Below are positions 25,808 through 34,632 of a stretch of DNA of 64,000 nt, one piece after another. Origin of the DNA: Streptomyces parvus (lineage in GTDB: Bacteria > Actinomycetota > Actinomycetes > Streptomycetales > Streptomycetaceae). The stretch spans positions 2,666,001 through 2,730,000 of the forward strand of contig NZ_CP135079.1 in assembly GCF_032121415.1 (NCBI RefSeq). The letters are read 5' to 3'. The translations under genes were made by a program, and so were the position numbers. Below the pieces are notes generated by a model. It made no database searches and was not told the origin of the DNA. It was given only the letters and a program-made list of their open reading frames with translations. Numbering within the stretch: the first letter of the stretch is position 1; each line of letters starts with the position of its first letter.

Positions 25808-26402
25808 GCTGCCGGCCCAGCGCACCCCGCTGTCCGACGCGGCCGAGACCGGCCTGAAGATAGTCGTCGTCGGAGGATTCGGCGTCGGCAAGACCACGCT
25901 CGTCCGCTCGGTGAGCGAGATCCGGCCGCTGAACACCGAAGAGGTCATGACCCAGGCCGGCGTCGGCGTCGACGAGACCAGCGGCGTCGACGCCAAGACG
26001 ACCACCACGGTCGCCTTCGACTTCGGCCGCATCAGCCTCAACGAGCGCATCGTGCTGTACCTGTTCGGCGCCCCGGGACAGGAACGCTTCTGGTTCCTGT
26101 GGGACCGGCTGTTCTCCGGCACGCTCGGCGCGGTCGTCCTCGTGGACACCCGCCGGATGGACGACTCCTGGTACGCGATCGACCGGCTGGAACACCACGG
26201 CACCCCGTTCGTGGTGGCGGTCAACCGCTTCGACGACGACGTCGCCCACCCCCTCGAAGAGATCCGTCAGGCCCTGGCCCTGCCCGAGCACATCCCGATG
26301 ATCGACTGCGACGCCCGGGTCAGGACGTCCAGCAAGAACGTCCTGATCACGCTCGTCGACCATCTGCGCACGATGGCCATCGCCCGGGAGACGACACCAT
26401 GA
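25788..26402 (+). CDS. cvnD: Small GTPase CvnD
   Basis: A 204-residue GTPase of the MglA-like family. Motifs: P-loop GGFGVGKTTLV (from about residue 28), G3-like FGAPGQERF and G4-like VNRFDDD. A strong AAGGAGG ribosome site lies within the end of cvnC, about eight bases before the ATG. It is the proposed output G-protein of the conservon. The stop overlaps the following P450 gene (ATGA). Confidence 0.94.
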   Translation: MVSGSCELPAQRTPLSDAAETGLKIVVVGGFGVGKTTLVRSVSEIRPLNTEEVMTQAGVGVDETSGVDAKTTTTVAFDFGRISLNERIVLYLFGAPGQERFWFLWDRLFSGTLGAVVLVDTRRMDDSWYAIDRLEHHGTPFVVAVNRFDDDVAHPLEEIRQALALPEHIPMIDCDARVRTSSKNVLITLVDHLRTMAIARETTP

Positions 26403-27679
26403 GCACTTCCAGCCCCTCCTTCGACCCGCCCTTCGATCCGGGACCCGCCGCCCCTTCCGGCTGCCCGGCCGCCCCCGGTGCCGTACGTCTGTCCGGCGCC
26501 TCCTACCAGCAGACGCCCACGGAGCTCTACCGCACGCTGCGGCGGGAGCACGGCGCGGTGGCGCCGGTCCTGCTCGACGGTGACGTACCGGCCTGGCTGG
26601 TCCTCGGCTATGCCGAACTCTCCTACGTCACCACGCACGACGAGCTGTTCGCGCGGGACTCACGCCGCTGGAACCAGTGGGACAGCATTCCTCCGGACTG
26701 GCCCCTGCTGCCGTTCGTCGGCTATCAGCCGTCGGTGCTCTTCACGGAGGGCGACGAGCACCGCCGCAGGGCCGGCGTCATCACCGAAGCCCTGGAGGGC
26801 GTCGACCAGTTCGAGCTGGCCCGCGACTGCCGGCACATCGCCGAGCGGCTCATCGCGGACTTCGCCGGAAGCGGCCGGACCGAGCTGATGAGCAGTTACG
26901 TCCATGCCCTGCCGATGCGGGCCGTGGTCCAGATGTGCGGGATGCCCGTGTCCGGCTCGGACACCCAGCAGTTGGTGGACGACCTGCGGATCTCGCTCGA
27001 CGCCGCCGAGGGGGACGACCCGGTCGCGGCCTACGGGCGCGTCGGCGACCGGCTGCGCCAACTGGTCGAGGACAAGCGGGCGGCACCCGGACCCGACGTC
27101 GCCTCACGCATGGTGACGCACGGCGCGGGGCTCACCGACGAGGAGATCGTCCAGGACCTGATCTCGGTGATCGCCGCCGCCCAGCAGCCCACCGCCAACT
27201 GGATCTGCAACACGCTGCGGCTGCTGCTGACGGACGAACGCTTCGCGGTGAACGTCTCCGGCGGCAGGCTCAGCGTCGGCGAGGCGCTCAACGAGGTGCT
27301 CTGGCTGGACACCCCGACGCAGAACTTCATCGGCCGCTGGGCCGTACGGGACACCCAGCTCGGCGGCCGGCACATCCGGGCGGGCGACTGCGTGGTCCTG
27401 GGGATCGCCGCCGCCAACACCGACCCGGAGATCTGGCCGGAGGCGTACGTCGGGGCCGAGAACTCCGCGCACCTGTCGTTCAGCGGCGGCGAGCACCGCT
27501 GCCCCTATCCCGCACCGCTGCTGGCCGACGTGATGGCCCGTACGGCGGTGGAAACGCTGCTGGAACAGCTGCCGGACCTGATGCTGGCGGTCGAACCGGC
27601 GGAGCTGACGTGGCGGCCCTCGATCTGGATGCGCGGACTGTCGGCGCTGCCGGTCCAGTTCAGTCCGATGGCGCAGTAG
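26399..27679 (+). CDS. cvnE: Conservon cytochrome P450 lacking the EXXR arginine (CYP157-like)
   Basis: A 426-residue P450. The heme cysteine is in FSGGEHRCPYP near residue 367, but three P450 hallmarks are altered. The K-helix EXXR is EVLW near residue 300 (Arg to Trp). The I-helix acid/threonine pair is absent (AAAQQPTANW in place of an AGGETT-type motif). The glycine two residues after the cysteine is replaced. Loss of EXXR is reported for the CYP157 family, which occurs in conservons, so the gene is probably functional rather than decayed. ATG at 26399 overlaps the cvnD stop. The reaction is unknown. Confidence 0.9.
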   Translation: MSTSSPSFDPPFDPGPAAPSGCPAAPGAVRLSGASYQQTPTELYRTLRREHGAVAPVLLDGDVPAWLVLGYAELSYVTTHDELFARDSRRWNQWDSIPPDWPLLPFVGYQPSVLFTEGDEHRRRAGVITEALEGVDQFELARDCRHIAERLIADFAGSGRTELMSSYVHALPMRAVVQMCGMPVSGSDTQQLVDDLRISLDAAEGDDPVAAYGRVGDRLRQLVEDKRAAPGPDVASRMVTHGAGLTDEEIVQDLISVIAAAQQPTANWICNTLRLLLTDERFAVNVSGGRLSVGEALNEVLWLDTPTQNFIGRWAVRDTQLGGRHIRAGDCVVLGIAAANTDPEIWPEAYVGAENSAHLSFSGGEHRCPYPAPLLADVMARTAVETLLEQLPDLMLAVEPAELTWRPSIWMRGLSALPVQFSPMAQ

Positions 27680-27795
27680 CGAGGGCCGGGACGAGCGGCC
27701 GGGGGGGGGGACGGTCCCCGGGCCGGTATCCCGGGCCGGAGCCCGTGGTTCCGGCCCCGGGTACGCCCCGGCCGCTCGGGGGCGACGCCGCTCCG
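27680..27795. terminator. Convergent gap between the two P450 genes, with GC-rich inverted repeats
   Basis: The two P450 genes meet tail to tail. The gap holds a run of ten G (27701-27710) and overlapping CCGGGCCGG / CCCCGGG repeats able to form several hairpins. It probably ends transcription from both sides; no single stem stands out. Confidence 0.4.
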
Positions 27796-29016
27796 TCAGC
27801 CCGGCACCGGTGTGAAAAGCACCGGCAGGCTCTTCGGCCCCCGGGTGAAGACACCGTGCTCGACCGGATCGAAGCCGTCGGCCAGCCGCAGATCGGGCAT
27901 GGCGTCCAGCAACTGGCCCACGCCGATCTCCACTTCCGACCTGGCCAGCAGAGCACCCACGCAGAAGTGCCGGCCGAGCGCGAAGGCGAGATGGTCGGCC
28001 GCCGCCGAGAACGCGTTCGTGGCGGTCAGGTCCTCACGGAAGATGTCGAAGACATCGGGGTCGCGGTAGCGGTCCTCGTCACGGTTGGCGGAGCCGATCA
28101 GACAGGTCACCGTGGAGCCCGCCGGCACCGTGCCGCCGCTCAGCTCCACGTCCGTCGCCGAGTGGCGCATGATCATGTGCACCGGCGGGGTGTAGCGCAG
28201 CGTCTCGGCGAAGGCGCGGGCTATCAGGCTGCGGTCGGCGCGGACCGCAGCCAACTGCTCCGGCCGGGTCAGCAGGTTGGCGAAGATACCGGCGATGGCC
28301 TTGTCGGTGGTCTCCCCGCCCGCCGCCAGCAGCAGACTGCAGAACGCCTTGACGTCCTCGTCGCTCATCCGGACACCGTCGACCTCCGCGGTGCACAGCG
28401 TCGACAGCAGATCGTCGCCGGGCGCTTCCCGCCGTTCGCGGATGATCGGCAGCATGTACTCGGCGAACTCGACGCGCGTACGTTCACCGGCCCGCGCCAC
28501 GTCCTGGTCGCCGGAGAGATTACCGAGAAAGGCGATGACGGCCGTATACCAACCGTGAAAACGCTCATAGTCGGACTTGTCCAGACCGAGCATGTCCGCA
28601 ATGACGTTCACGGGAAATCGGGTGGCGTAGTCGGCGACCAGATCGACGGAACCGGAGCCACGGAACCGGTCGATCAATTCACGCGAATTGCGCTCGATGA
28701 CGGGTAAGAACTTGTCCCGCAGGTCGGCGCCCCGGAAGGCGGGCGCGACAAGGGCCCGGCGTACGGCGTGCTCGCGCCCGCTGAGCTGGAGAATCGTCCG
28801 CCCGTGCACGGGCTCGATCTGCCAGTCGTAGTTCTCGGTGGTGAACTCACCGGCTCTGTCCTTGAAGACGCGCTCCACGTCCTCGTAGCGCGAGACGATG
28901 TAACTGCGGGTGGGCTCGTGCCACAGGAGCGGCGCGTCATGCCGCATCCGGCGATACGCCGCATACGGGTCTCTCTCGAACTCCGGCGACAGAATGTCCG
29001 GTACTCGGACGGTCAT
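27796..29016 (-). CDS. Cytochrome P450 with canonical motifs
   Basis: A 406-residue bacterial P450 with all hallmarks: I-helix AAGGETT, K-helix ETLR (near residue 272) and heme loop FALGRHFCVGALLAR with Cys near residue 350. ATG at 29016 is chosen over the more upstream in-frame codon because AAGGGAG precedes it. It faces the conservon P450 convergently. In S. coelicolor some conservons carry a CYP157/CYP154 pair, so this may be the catalytic partner or a separate unit; redox partners are not adjacent. Confidence 0.93.
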   Translation of the reverse strand: MTVRVPDILSPEFERDPYAAYRRMRHDAPLLWHEPTRSYIVSRYEDVERVFKDRAGEFTTENYDWQIEPVHGRTILQLSGREHAVRRALVAPAFRGADLRDKFLPVIERNSRELIDRFRGSGSVDLVADYATRFPVNVIADMLGLDKSDYERFHGWYTAVIAFLGNLSGDQDVARAGERTRVEFAEYMLPIIRERREAPGDDLLSTLCTAEVDGVRMSDEDVKAFCSLLLAAGGETTDKAIAGIFANLLTRPEQLAAVRADRSLIARAFAETLRYTPPVHMIMRHSATDVELSGGTVPAGSTVTCLIGSANRDEDRYRDPDVFDIFREDLTATNAFSAAADHLAFALGRHFCVGALLARSEVEIGVGQLLDAMPDLRLADGFDPVEHGVFTRGPKSLPVLFTPVPG

Positions 29017-29212
29017 GACCACTCCCTTGCAAGCAGAACGGGGAACTGCGAGGTGCATGACTTATTCAGCTTGTACCGGCGGATATATGCAAGAGCCACG
29101 GGTCGCGAACTCCCCTGTCCGCGCCCGCCATCGGCCCGGGCGGCCCGGCCGGGGACGGCGCCCCCGGGGCCGCTTCACCGCCCGGCCGTCGGGCGCCCCG
29201 ACGCCCCGGCGA

Positions 29213-30112
29213 TCAGGCGTCCTCGTCCGCCGACGTCACCCGCCCCGTCAGCGCCGCCAGCGAGCTGCGTACGTGCGCCATGTGCGCCTGGACCTCCTCG
29301 CGGCCCTCCTCGTGCTCCCGCAGGATCCGCTCCGTCTCCCGGACCACCCGCTCCTCCCGGACCCGGGCCTCGGCCAGCAGCTCCGCCGCCCGCGCCTCCG
29401 CGTCCTCCTGCCCGTGCCGGGCCGCCTCCTGCGTGGCGGCGAGGTGCCGGCCCGCCTCCGTGAGCAGCGCCTGGGCCCGCTCGGTCAGCTCCGCGTGACG
29501 GGCCTCCAACGCGGCCTCCTCGGCGGCCAGTTCGGCCTCGGTCGCCTTGAGGCGCTCCGCGTGCTCCTGCTCCTGGTGGGCCAGCACACTCGCCGTACGG
29601 TCACGGGTCGCCGCCAACGCCGACGCGGCGGCCGCCCGCACCTCGTCGGCGTCCTGCCGGGCCGCAGCCAGCAGCCCTTCCGCCTCCCGGACCGCCTCGG
29701 CCACCCGCTCCTCCGCCGCCCGGTCCGCCGCCGCACGCACCGCCTCGGCCGCTTCGCGCGCCGCGTCCCCGGCGGCCCGGCCCGCCGCCTCCGCCTCGTC
29801 CCGCAGCGCCTGGGCCGCCGCCACGGCCTCGGCCTCCAGCGCCTGAGCCTCACTCTCGGCCAGGGCCAGGATCCGCTGCGCCCGCTCCCCCAGCTCCGCG
29901 TAGTCCTGCACGGGCAGCGTCGCGACGGTCTCCGCCAGCCGGGCAGCCTCGGCGTGAAGCTCCTCGACCCGCCCGGTCAGCCGCGCGATCTCGGCGAGCG
30001 CCCCGTCCCGCTCGGCCGTCAGGGCGGCCACCGCGCGGTCCACCTGCTCCGGGCGGTAACCCTTCCCCCGTACACCGACGACGTCGAACGCGGACACCGG
30101 TCCAGCACTCAT
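29213..30112 (-). CDS. DivIVA-like coiled-coil protein (annotated in relatives as cellulose-binding protein)
   Basis: A 299-residue protein. The N-terminus (FDVVGVRGKGYRPEQVDRAVAAL) matches the short DivIVA membrane-binding region, and nearly all the rest is an Ala/Glu/Arg heptad-rich coiled coil to the end. Such streptomycete proteins are related to Scy/FilP-type filament-forming cytoskeletal elements at hyphal tips. ATG at 30112 opens the conserved region and has AGAGAGG upstream. A role in polarity or cytoskeleton is inferred from the fold only. Confidence 0.8.
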   Translation of the reverse strand: MSAGPVSAFDVVGVRGKGYRPEQVDRAVAALTAERDGALAEIARLTGRVEELHAEAARLAETVATLPVQDYAELGERAQRILALAESEAQALEAEAVAAAQALRDEAEAAGRAAGDAAREAAEAVRAAADRAAEERVAEAVREAEGLLAAARQDADEVRAAAASALAATRDRTASVLAHQEQEHAERLKATEAELAAEEAALEARHAELTERAQALLTEAGRHLAATQEAARHGQEDAEARAAELLAEARVREERVVRETERILREHEEGREEVQAHMAHVRSSLAALTGRVTSADEDA

Positions 30113-30329
30113 CCCTGAAACCTCTCTCCGACCCACCGCGATACGTCAAGGATGCGGCAATTGGTGCCGGAAGTCGGAATCGATCAGCCGTATTCCGGCC
30201 GGAAGCGACCGGCATCACAGATCCGGGCGAACCAGCACACAGCGAGGCGTCCGGCCCCTTCCCGGGTCCGGGCGCGCCGGTCGGACCGTGCGGCCGGACC
30301 GTCGGATCGAGCCATCAGATCGGGTCAGA

Positions 30330-32888
30330 TCAGATCAAGCCGTCCCACATCTGCTCCAGCAGCACCGACCACCAGCTCTCCGGCGACGCCAGCGCCGCCG
30401 GGTCCAGCGCCACCAGCTGTGCCTGGAAGTCGACGGTCCAACGCCCCGCCTGCTCCGGGTTCAGCCCGTACCGCAGCCGCCACATCCGGCCCAGCAACGC
30501 CATCGACCGCACGAACTCGGGCAGCCCCGTGTTCACGAACTGCGGCGGCACCGGCTGCCCGCCGGGTCCCGCCTCCACCGGCACGGCCACGATGTTCGCC
30601 GTGCCGTACTGCACGCAGATCGCCCGGCCGAAGTCCGTACCCATCACCAGGTACGACCCCGCGTCCGGCGCGGGCTGCACCTGGCGCTGCGCGGCCAGCT
30701 CGGCCAGCGTCGGCACCACCGGCTGCCCCGGCTGCGCCCAGAAGAACGGCCCGAAATCGGCGGGCAGCCCCGCCCACACCAGGGTGCGCGCGACGACCTC
30801 CGGCACCCCCTGACGGGAGACCGCCCGCTGGTCGAACCGGAGAATGCCCTGCGGACCGAACGCCTGCGCCAGCTCCTCGGCCACCGCCTCGGGCGGCAGC
30901 GCGGGCGCGGGCGGCATCTGCGGCAGCGGCGCCCGGACCGGCGCGGGCCGGGCCGGGCCGTCCGCCACCTGGTGCAGCTCGCCCTGGTGCGTCAGCAGAT
31001 GCTGCATGCCCTGCTGGCGGCTGGCGTGATCCGTACCGTACGGAGCGACACTGGTGATCCGCACCTGCGGCCAGGTCTCCCGGATCATCCGCGCGCAGTA
31101 CCCGCCCGGCAGCTCACAGGACTCCAGCTCCGTGTGCAGCTCGATGACCTGCTGCGGCGGCACGTTCATCGCCCGCAGCTCGTGCAGCATCTGCCACTCG
31201 GGGTGCGGGGTGCCCGGCGCCGAGCGGCGGATCAGCTGCTGTTCGCTGCCGTCCGGAGCGCGGAACCGCAGCACGGCCTGGTAGCCGGGGCCCACGGTCG
31301 GCCGGCCGGTGGGCTGCTGGGGATAGCCGTACGCCGCAGGCGGCGGGGTGTGCCCACCGGGCGGCGGACCGGGCGGACCGGGAGGACCCGGCGGCTGCGG
31401 TACGGGACCGGGGCCACCCAGGGAACCGCCCGGGGCCCCGGGCGGACCGGGCGGGCCGGGCGGACCGACCTGGCCCGGAGCCGCGAACATCGTCTCCGCG
31501 TGGTGCACCCCGCCACCCGGAGGCGGCGTGGAACCCGGCGGTGGACCGGGAGGCCCGGGAGGCTGCGGAGCACCCGGAGCACCGGGCGGGCCCGGCGGCC
31601 TGGGCGCACGCGGGACGCCCGCGCCGATGCTGCTCCCGTCGGCGAGCATCGTCGCGGCGTGGTGCACCCCGCCACCCGGAGGCGGCGTGGAACCGGGGGC
31701 CGCGGGCGGGCCGGGCGGAGCGGGCGGCGGGGTGGAACCCTGCGGCGGGCCCGGCGGGCCGGGCGGGGTGGCCCCGGGGGGGCCGAGCTGGGAGACCAGC
31801 TGCGTCGGGACGTACCCGCCCGCGGGGGCCCCGGGCGCGCCCGGACCCGAAGGCGGCGGCGTCGCGCCGGGAGGCATGCCGGGGATCCCCGGGGCGCCGG
31901 GCGGCGGCGGGGTCGACGGACCGCCCCCACGCGCCCCGCGCGGCGGCACCACGGCCTTGCTGGTGGCCGCGTCGGCGATGTCACCGCCCCCGTCCGGTGC
32001 GCCCTGCCCCGGCCGGAGCGCCGGGGCCACCTGCGTACGCGGCAGCTGGCTGCCACCCGACATCAGCGCGGTGGGCGCCTCCGCCGGAACGACCGGCGGC
32101 GGTGCCTCCTCGTCGTCCGTCCCCGACAGCGGCGGTGCGAACACCGTCGCGGGCAGCGGGACCGCCGCGTCGTCGGAGTCGGAGTTGGTGTCCGTACCGG
32201 CCCACGGGGTCGCCCCGGCGGGCACACCGTCGGAAGCCGTGGGCTCGTGGGCCGCGCCACCGTCGGCGGCGGGCCACGACGCGGCGGAGCCCCCGGCGGA
32301 AGGAGCGGAGGGCGGCGTCGCGTCCGCGGCGACGGGACCGGGAACGGGGGTCTGACCGGACGCCGATACGGACGGAGACGGGAACGGGGTCGACGGCGAC
32401 GGCGACGGGACCGAAGGCGCGGACGGGGCCGGCGGCGACGCGGACTGCGACGACGGGGCCGGCTCAGCCTCCTCCGCGTCCCGGCGCTCCGCGCGGTGAT
32501 CCGGAATCCCCAGCTTGTCCGCCGCCTCCTGGAGCCACTCCGGCGGCGTCAGCAGGAACGACGTCTGGTTCAGGTCCACCCGCTGCGGCGGCTCCGGAGC
32601 AACGTCCGGCGCACCCGCCGGAGTCCCGTACTCCTCCTCGTACCGCCGGATCACCTCACCCACCGGCAGCCCCGGCCACAGCGTCGCCTCACCGCTGTCC
32701 CGGGCGATCACCAGCCGCTGACGGCCCCCGTCCGAGACGGGGCCCTCCGGCCGGTCCTCGGCCCACACCACGAAACCGAGGTCGAACTCACGGACGCGCA
32801 CCTCTCGGTGCTGATACGCGGGCACGTCACCGTTGACCCACTCGTCCGCCCGCTCCTGCGCCTGCGCGAAAGTCACCACCGCGCTCAC
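30330..32888 (-). CDS. Imm35-like / proline-rich linker / deaminase-like / SUKH-like fusion protein
   Basis: An 852-residue multidomain protein. Residues about 1-90 resemble Imm35/YrhB immunity proteins. A long linker (about 120-530) is Ser/Ala/Pro-rich, then collagen-like GPPG repeats. Residues about 533-660 look like a zinc deaminase with HTE near residue 584 and the following SCELPGGYC giving the H-x-E / P-x3-C metal site. The C-terminal 180 residues resemble SUKH-4 immunity domains (FVNTGLPEFVRSMALL). GTG at 32888 overlaps the upstream SUKH stop. No signal peptide or secretion domain is visible. It looks like a toxin-type catalytic domain permanently joined to immunity-type domains. Confidence 0.75.
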   Translation of the reverse strand: MSAVVTFAQAQERADEWVNGDVPAYQHREVRVREFDLGFVVWAEDRPEGPVSDGGRQRLVIARDSGEATLWPGLPVGEVIRRYEEEYGTPAGAPDVAPEPPQRVDLNQTSFLLTPPEWLQEAADKLGIPDHRAERRDAEEAEPAPSSQSASPPAPSAPSVPSPSPSTPFPSPSVSASGQTPVPGPVAADATPPSAPSAGGSAASWPAADGGAAHEPTASDGVPAGATPWAGTDTNSDSDDAAVPLPATVFAPPLSGTDDEEAPPPVVPAEAPTALMSGGSQLPRTQVAPALRPGQGAPDGGGDIADAATSKAVVPPRGARGGGPSTPPPPGAPGIPGMPPGATPPPSGPGAPGAPAGGYVPTQLVSQLGPPGATPPGPPGPPQGSTPPPAPPGPPAAPGSTPPPGGGVHHAATMLADGSSIGAGVPRAPRPPGPPGAPGAPQPPGPPGPPPGSTPPPGGGVHHAETMFAAPGQVGPPGPPGPPGAPGGSLGGPGPVPQPPGPPGPPGPPPGGHTPPPAAYGYPQQPTGRPTVGPGYQAVLRFRAPDGSEQQLIRRSAPGTPHPEWQMLHELRAMNVPPQQVIELHTELESCELPGGYCARMIRETWPQVRITSVAPYGTDHASRQQGMQHLLTHQGELHQVADGPARPAPVRAPLPQMPPAPALPPEAVAEELAQAFGPQGILRFDQRAVSRQGVPEVVARTLVWAGLPADFGPFFWAQPGQPVVPTLAELAAQRQVQPAPDAGSYLVMGTDFGRAICVQYGTANIVAVPVEAGPGGQPVPPQFVNTGLPEFVRSMALLGRMWRLRYGLNPEQAGRWTVDFQAQLVALDPAALASPESWWSVLLEQMWDGLI
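31498..31694 (-). repeat. Two 38-bp direct repeats inside the proline-rich linker
   Basis: The segments at 31498-31535 and 31657-31694 are identical and encode TPPPGGGVHH in the linker. They lie within a larger GPPG-coding low-complexity tract (about 31340-31920). Recombination between copies would remove 159 bases in frame. Confidence 0.8.
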
Positions 32889-33862
32889 CCCTCCACCGGG
32901 ACGGCGCGCGCGAAGCCGCCGTCCACCATCAGGTTGGCCACGGTCTCCAGCTCCGGCGGATTGCCCGCGAGCCGCTCCAGGAAGGCGTCGAAGTCCGTGC
33001 CGCAGGGCAGCAGCAGCCGCTCCACACGCTCCTGGACGCTCCAGCCGTCCTGGTCCCGGGCATCGTCGTACGGGCAGAACCACACCGAACCGACATCCCG
33101 GCCGCGCACCTTCACGGCGAGAATCCCGCCCTGGACGAACGCGACGCCCAAGTAGTCCTTGGTGAAGTGGTCCCGCAGACACTTGTTGACGTACACCAGG
33201 TCGTTCATCGCGGCCTCGTCACGCACCGTGAAGAACGGCTGGTCCACCAGCAGCCCCAGTTCCGCGTCCAGCGCCGCACCCACGGGGGCCGAACCGCCCG
33301 CCGCCTTGAGGAACGAGCGGTACGCGCCGGGCAGCCGGTAGCCGAGGTCCTCCTCGACTCCCTGCACCTGCTGCTCGGTCACCGCGCCCGCGCCCTTCGG
33401 CAGCCGGAAGTGCGCCGGCCGGGTCTCCTGCAACGGGCGGGTGCCACGCCGGTTCTGGTCCACGTCCGTCCCCGCGAGGCCGCCGTGATGGCGCAGCAGC
33501 GCCTTCACCTCGACCGGCACCAGCTCCATCCGCCGACCCCCGGGCACGTGGTGCCACGTCCAGCCGTGCGGGGTCGCCACCGCGGGAATCGTGTCCCACA
33601 GGTCATGTCCGCTCGCCGCCATCGCCGCGTTCGCCGACACGTAATCGGTCAGGCGCAGCTCGTCGATGCCGAAGCCCGGAGGCGGGTCGGCGATCTCTGC
33701 CGCGGCGCGGGCGTACGGCGAGAGAACCGGGTGGCCGCCCCCGTCCATCCGCACCCCTCGGGGGTGCCGGGACGCCCGGACCGGATCCGGGAAATTCACG
33801 ACCTGCCCGGCATAGGCGGCGTTCGGTGGCGCGGCTTGCTGCCCGAGCCGACCTGTCGTCAT
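32885..33862 (-). CDS. SMI1/KNR4 (SUKH-1) family protein
   Basis: A 325-residue cytoplasmic protein. The SUKH fold is in the C-terminal half: VEEDLGYRLPGAYRSFLKAAGG is the typical N-terminal helix block, followed by LVYVNKCLRDHFTKDYLGVAFVQGG and a C-terminal FDAFLERLAG. The N-terminal half is a streptomycete extension with no recognised motif. ATG at 33862 has AGGGGG upstream. SUKH proteins are immunity factors in polymorphic-toxin systems. The gene overlaps the deaminase-fusion gene and diverges from the YwqJ-like deaminase gene at 34098. Confidence 0.87.
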   Translation of the reverse strand: MTTGRLGQQAAPPNAAYAGQVVNFPDPVRASRHPRGVRMDGGGHPVLSPYARAAAEIADPPPGFGIDELRLTDYVSANAAMAASGHDLWDTIPAVATPHGWTWHHVPGGRRMELVPVEVKALLRHHGGLAGTDVDQNRRGTRPLQETRPAHFRLPKGAGAVTEQQVQGVEEDLGYRLPGAYRSFLKAAGGSAPVGAALDAELGLLVDQPFFTVRDEAAMNDLVYVNKCLRDHFTKDYLGVAFVQGGILAVKVRGRDVGSVWFCPYDDARDQDGWSVQERVERLLLPCGTDFDAFLERLAGNPPELETVANLMVDGGFARAVPVEG

Positions 33863-34097
33863 GGCTGATGCCCCCTGCTGCGTCCGGTGTTCCGCACAGC
33901 CTAAGCGGTGGGGCAACAGGGGGTCCCGCCCCGCCGTTTCCGTCACGAACGGTCACAGGCGCGTGACGGTGAGGCGGCAGTCTCGCACCTTCGGGCGACA
34001 CGCAGACACGTTTCCCCGACCCAGCTTCCCCACCACCCGGCACATTTGGCAGGCTGTCCCCGCAACTCGGGGGATTGCAGGGAGGGACGTCAGCACG
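33863..34097. promoter_or_regulatory. Divergent promoter region of the deaminase/SUKH locus
   Basis: A 235-base gap between two outward-facing gene pairs (SUKH plus fusion on minus; YwqJ deaminase plus SUKH-3 on plus). Both pairs must start here. I see no clear -35/-10 pair or operator palindrome. GGAGGGA precedes the plus-strand ATG at 34098. Confidence 0.35.
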
Positions 34098-34622
34098 ATG
34101 CATTCCACACAAACCGCCACATCAGGGGATCCGCGCCTCATCTGGAGCAGCACCGAAGCCGGCCGTACGCCCCGATTGATCCACCGCCGCGACGGGATCC
34201 TCCCGGCCGTGGCCGCCGCGCTGTCCGTCCGCGGCGAGACGCTGACCTGCACCGCGGGCAAGGGGGACCAGCCGCCGGTACTGCACCCGCTCGTCCAGGA
34301 CTTCCTCGACACCCTCACCAGCGGCCAGCGCGAGCGCTTCACCGGCCGCTGCCCCGAAGCGATACTGCTCTCCCGTCAGCTCACCGCCGCCGAGGCCGGG
34401 CGCTCCAAACGGGCCCAGCGAAAACCCCTGACCAACGGAGAGGCGCGGCGCGCACTCAAGCACGCGCGGATCACCGCACGGCGGATCCGCGAGGACGGCG
34501 ACCCGCTGCACGGCAGCTACGCGCCGCCCTGCCGGTCCTGTTCCGCCCTCCTGTCCCACTTCGGCGTACGCCCCGTCGACCTGACCTCCACCGGCGCCGC
34601 GACCACCGCCGAGAAGGGCTGA
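34098..34622 (+). CDS. YwqJ-like zinc deaminase
   Basis: A 174-residue protein with the two-part deaminase metal site: C-P-E at 85-87 and P-C-R-S-C at 144-148. Together these match the C-x-E / PCxxC pattern of YwqJ-type nucleic-acid deaminases in bacterial toxin systems. It has no leader, secretion or pre-toxin domain, so it would be cytoplasmic. The next gene is a SUKH-3-like immunity protein. The substrate (base in nucleotide, RNA or DNA) is not predictable from the sequence. Confidence 0.8.
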   Translation: MHSTQTATSGDPRLIWSSTEAGRTPRLIHRRDGILPAVAAALSVRGETLTCTAGKGDQPPVLHPLVQDFLDTLTSGQRERFTGRCPEAILLSRQLTAAEAGRSKRAQRKPLTNGEARRALKHARITARRIREDGDPLHGSYAPPCRSCSALLSHFGVRPVDLTSTGAATTAEKG

Positions 34623-34632
34623 CCGCCCACCG

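Noticed and set aside
26399..27679. P450 as a pseudogene because EXXR is missing
   Set aside because: The frame is intact and coupled to cvnD, and loss of EXXR is a family trait of CYP157.
27701..27710. Run of ten G as a phase-variable tract
   Set aside because: It lies between convergent stop codons, outside any reading frame or promoter.
31340..31920. Collagen-like GPPG tract as a structural collagen gene
   Set aside because: It is an internal linker of a larger protein with ordered domains on both sides and no signal peptide.
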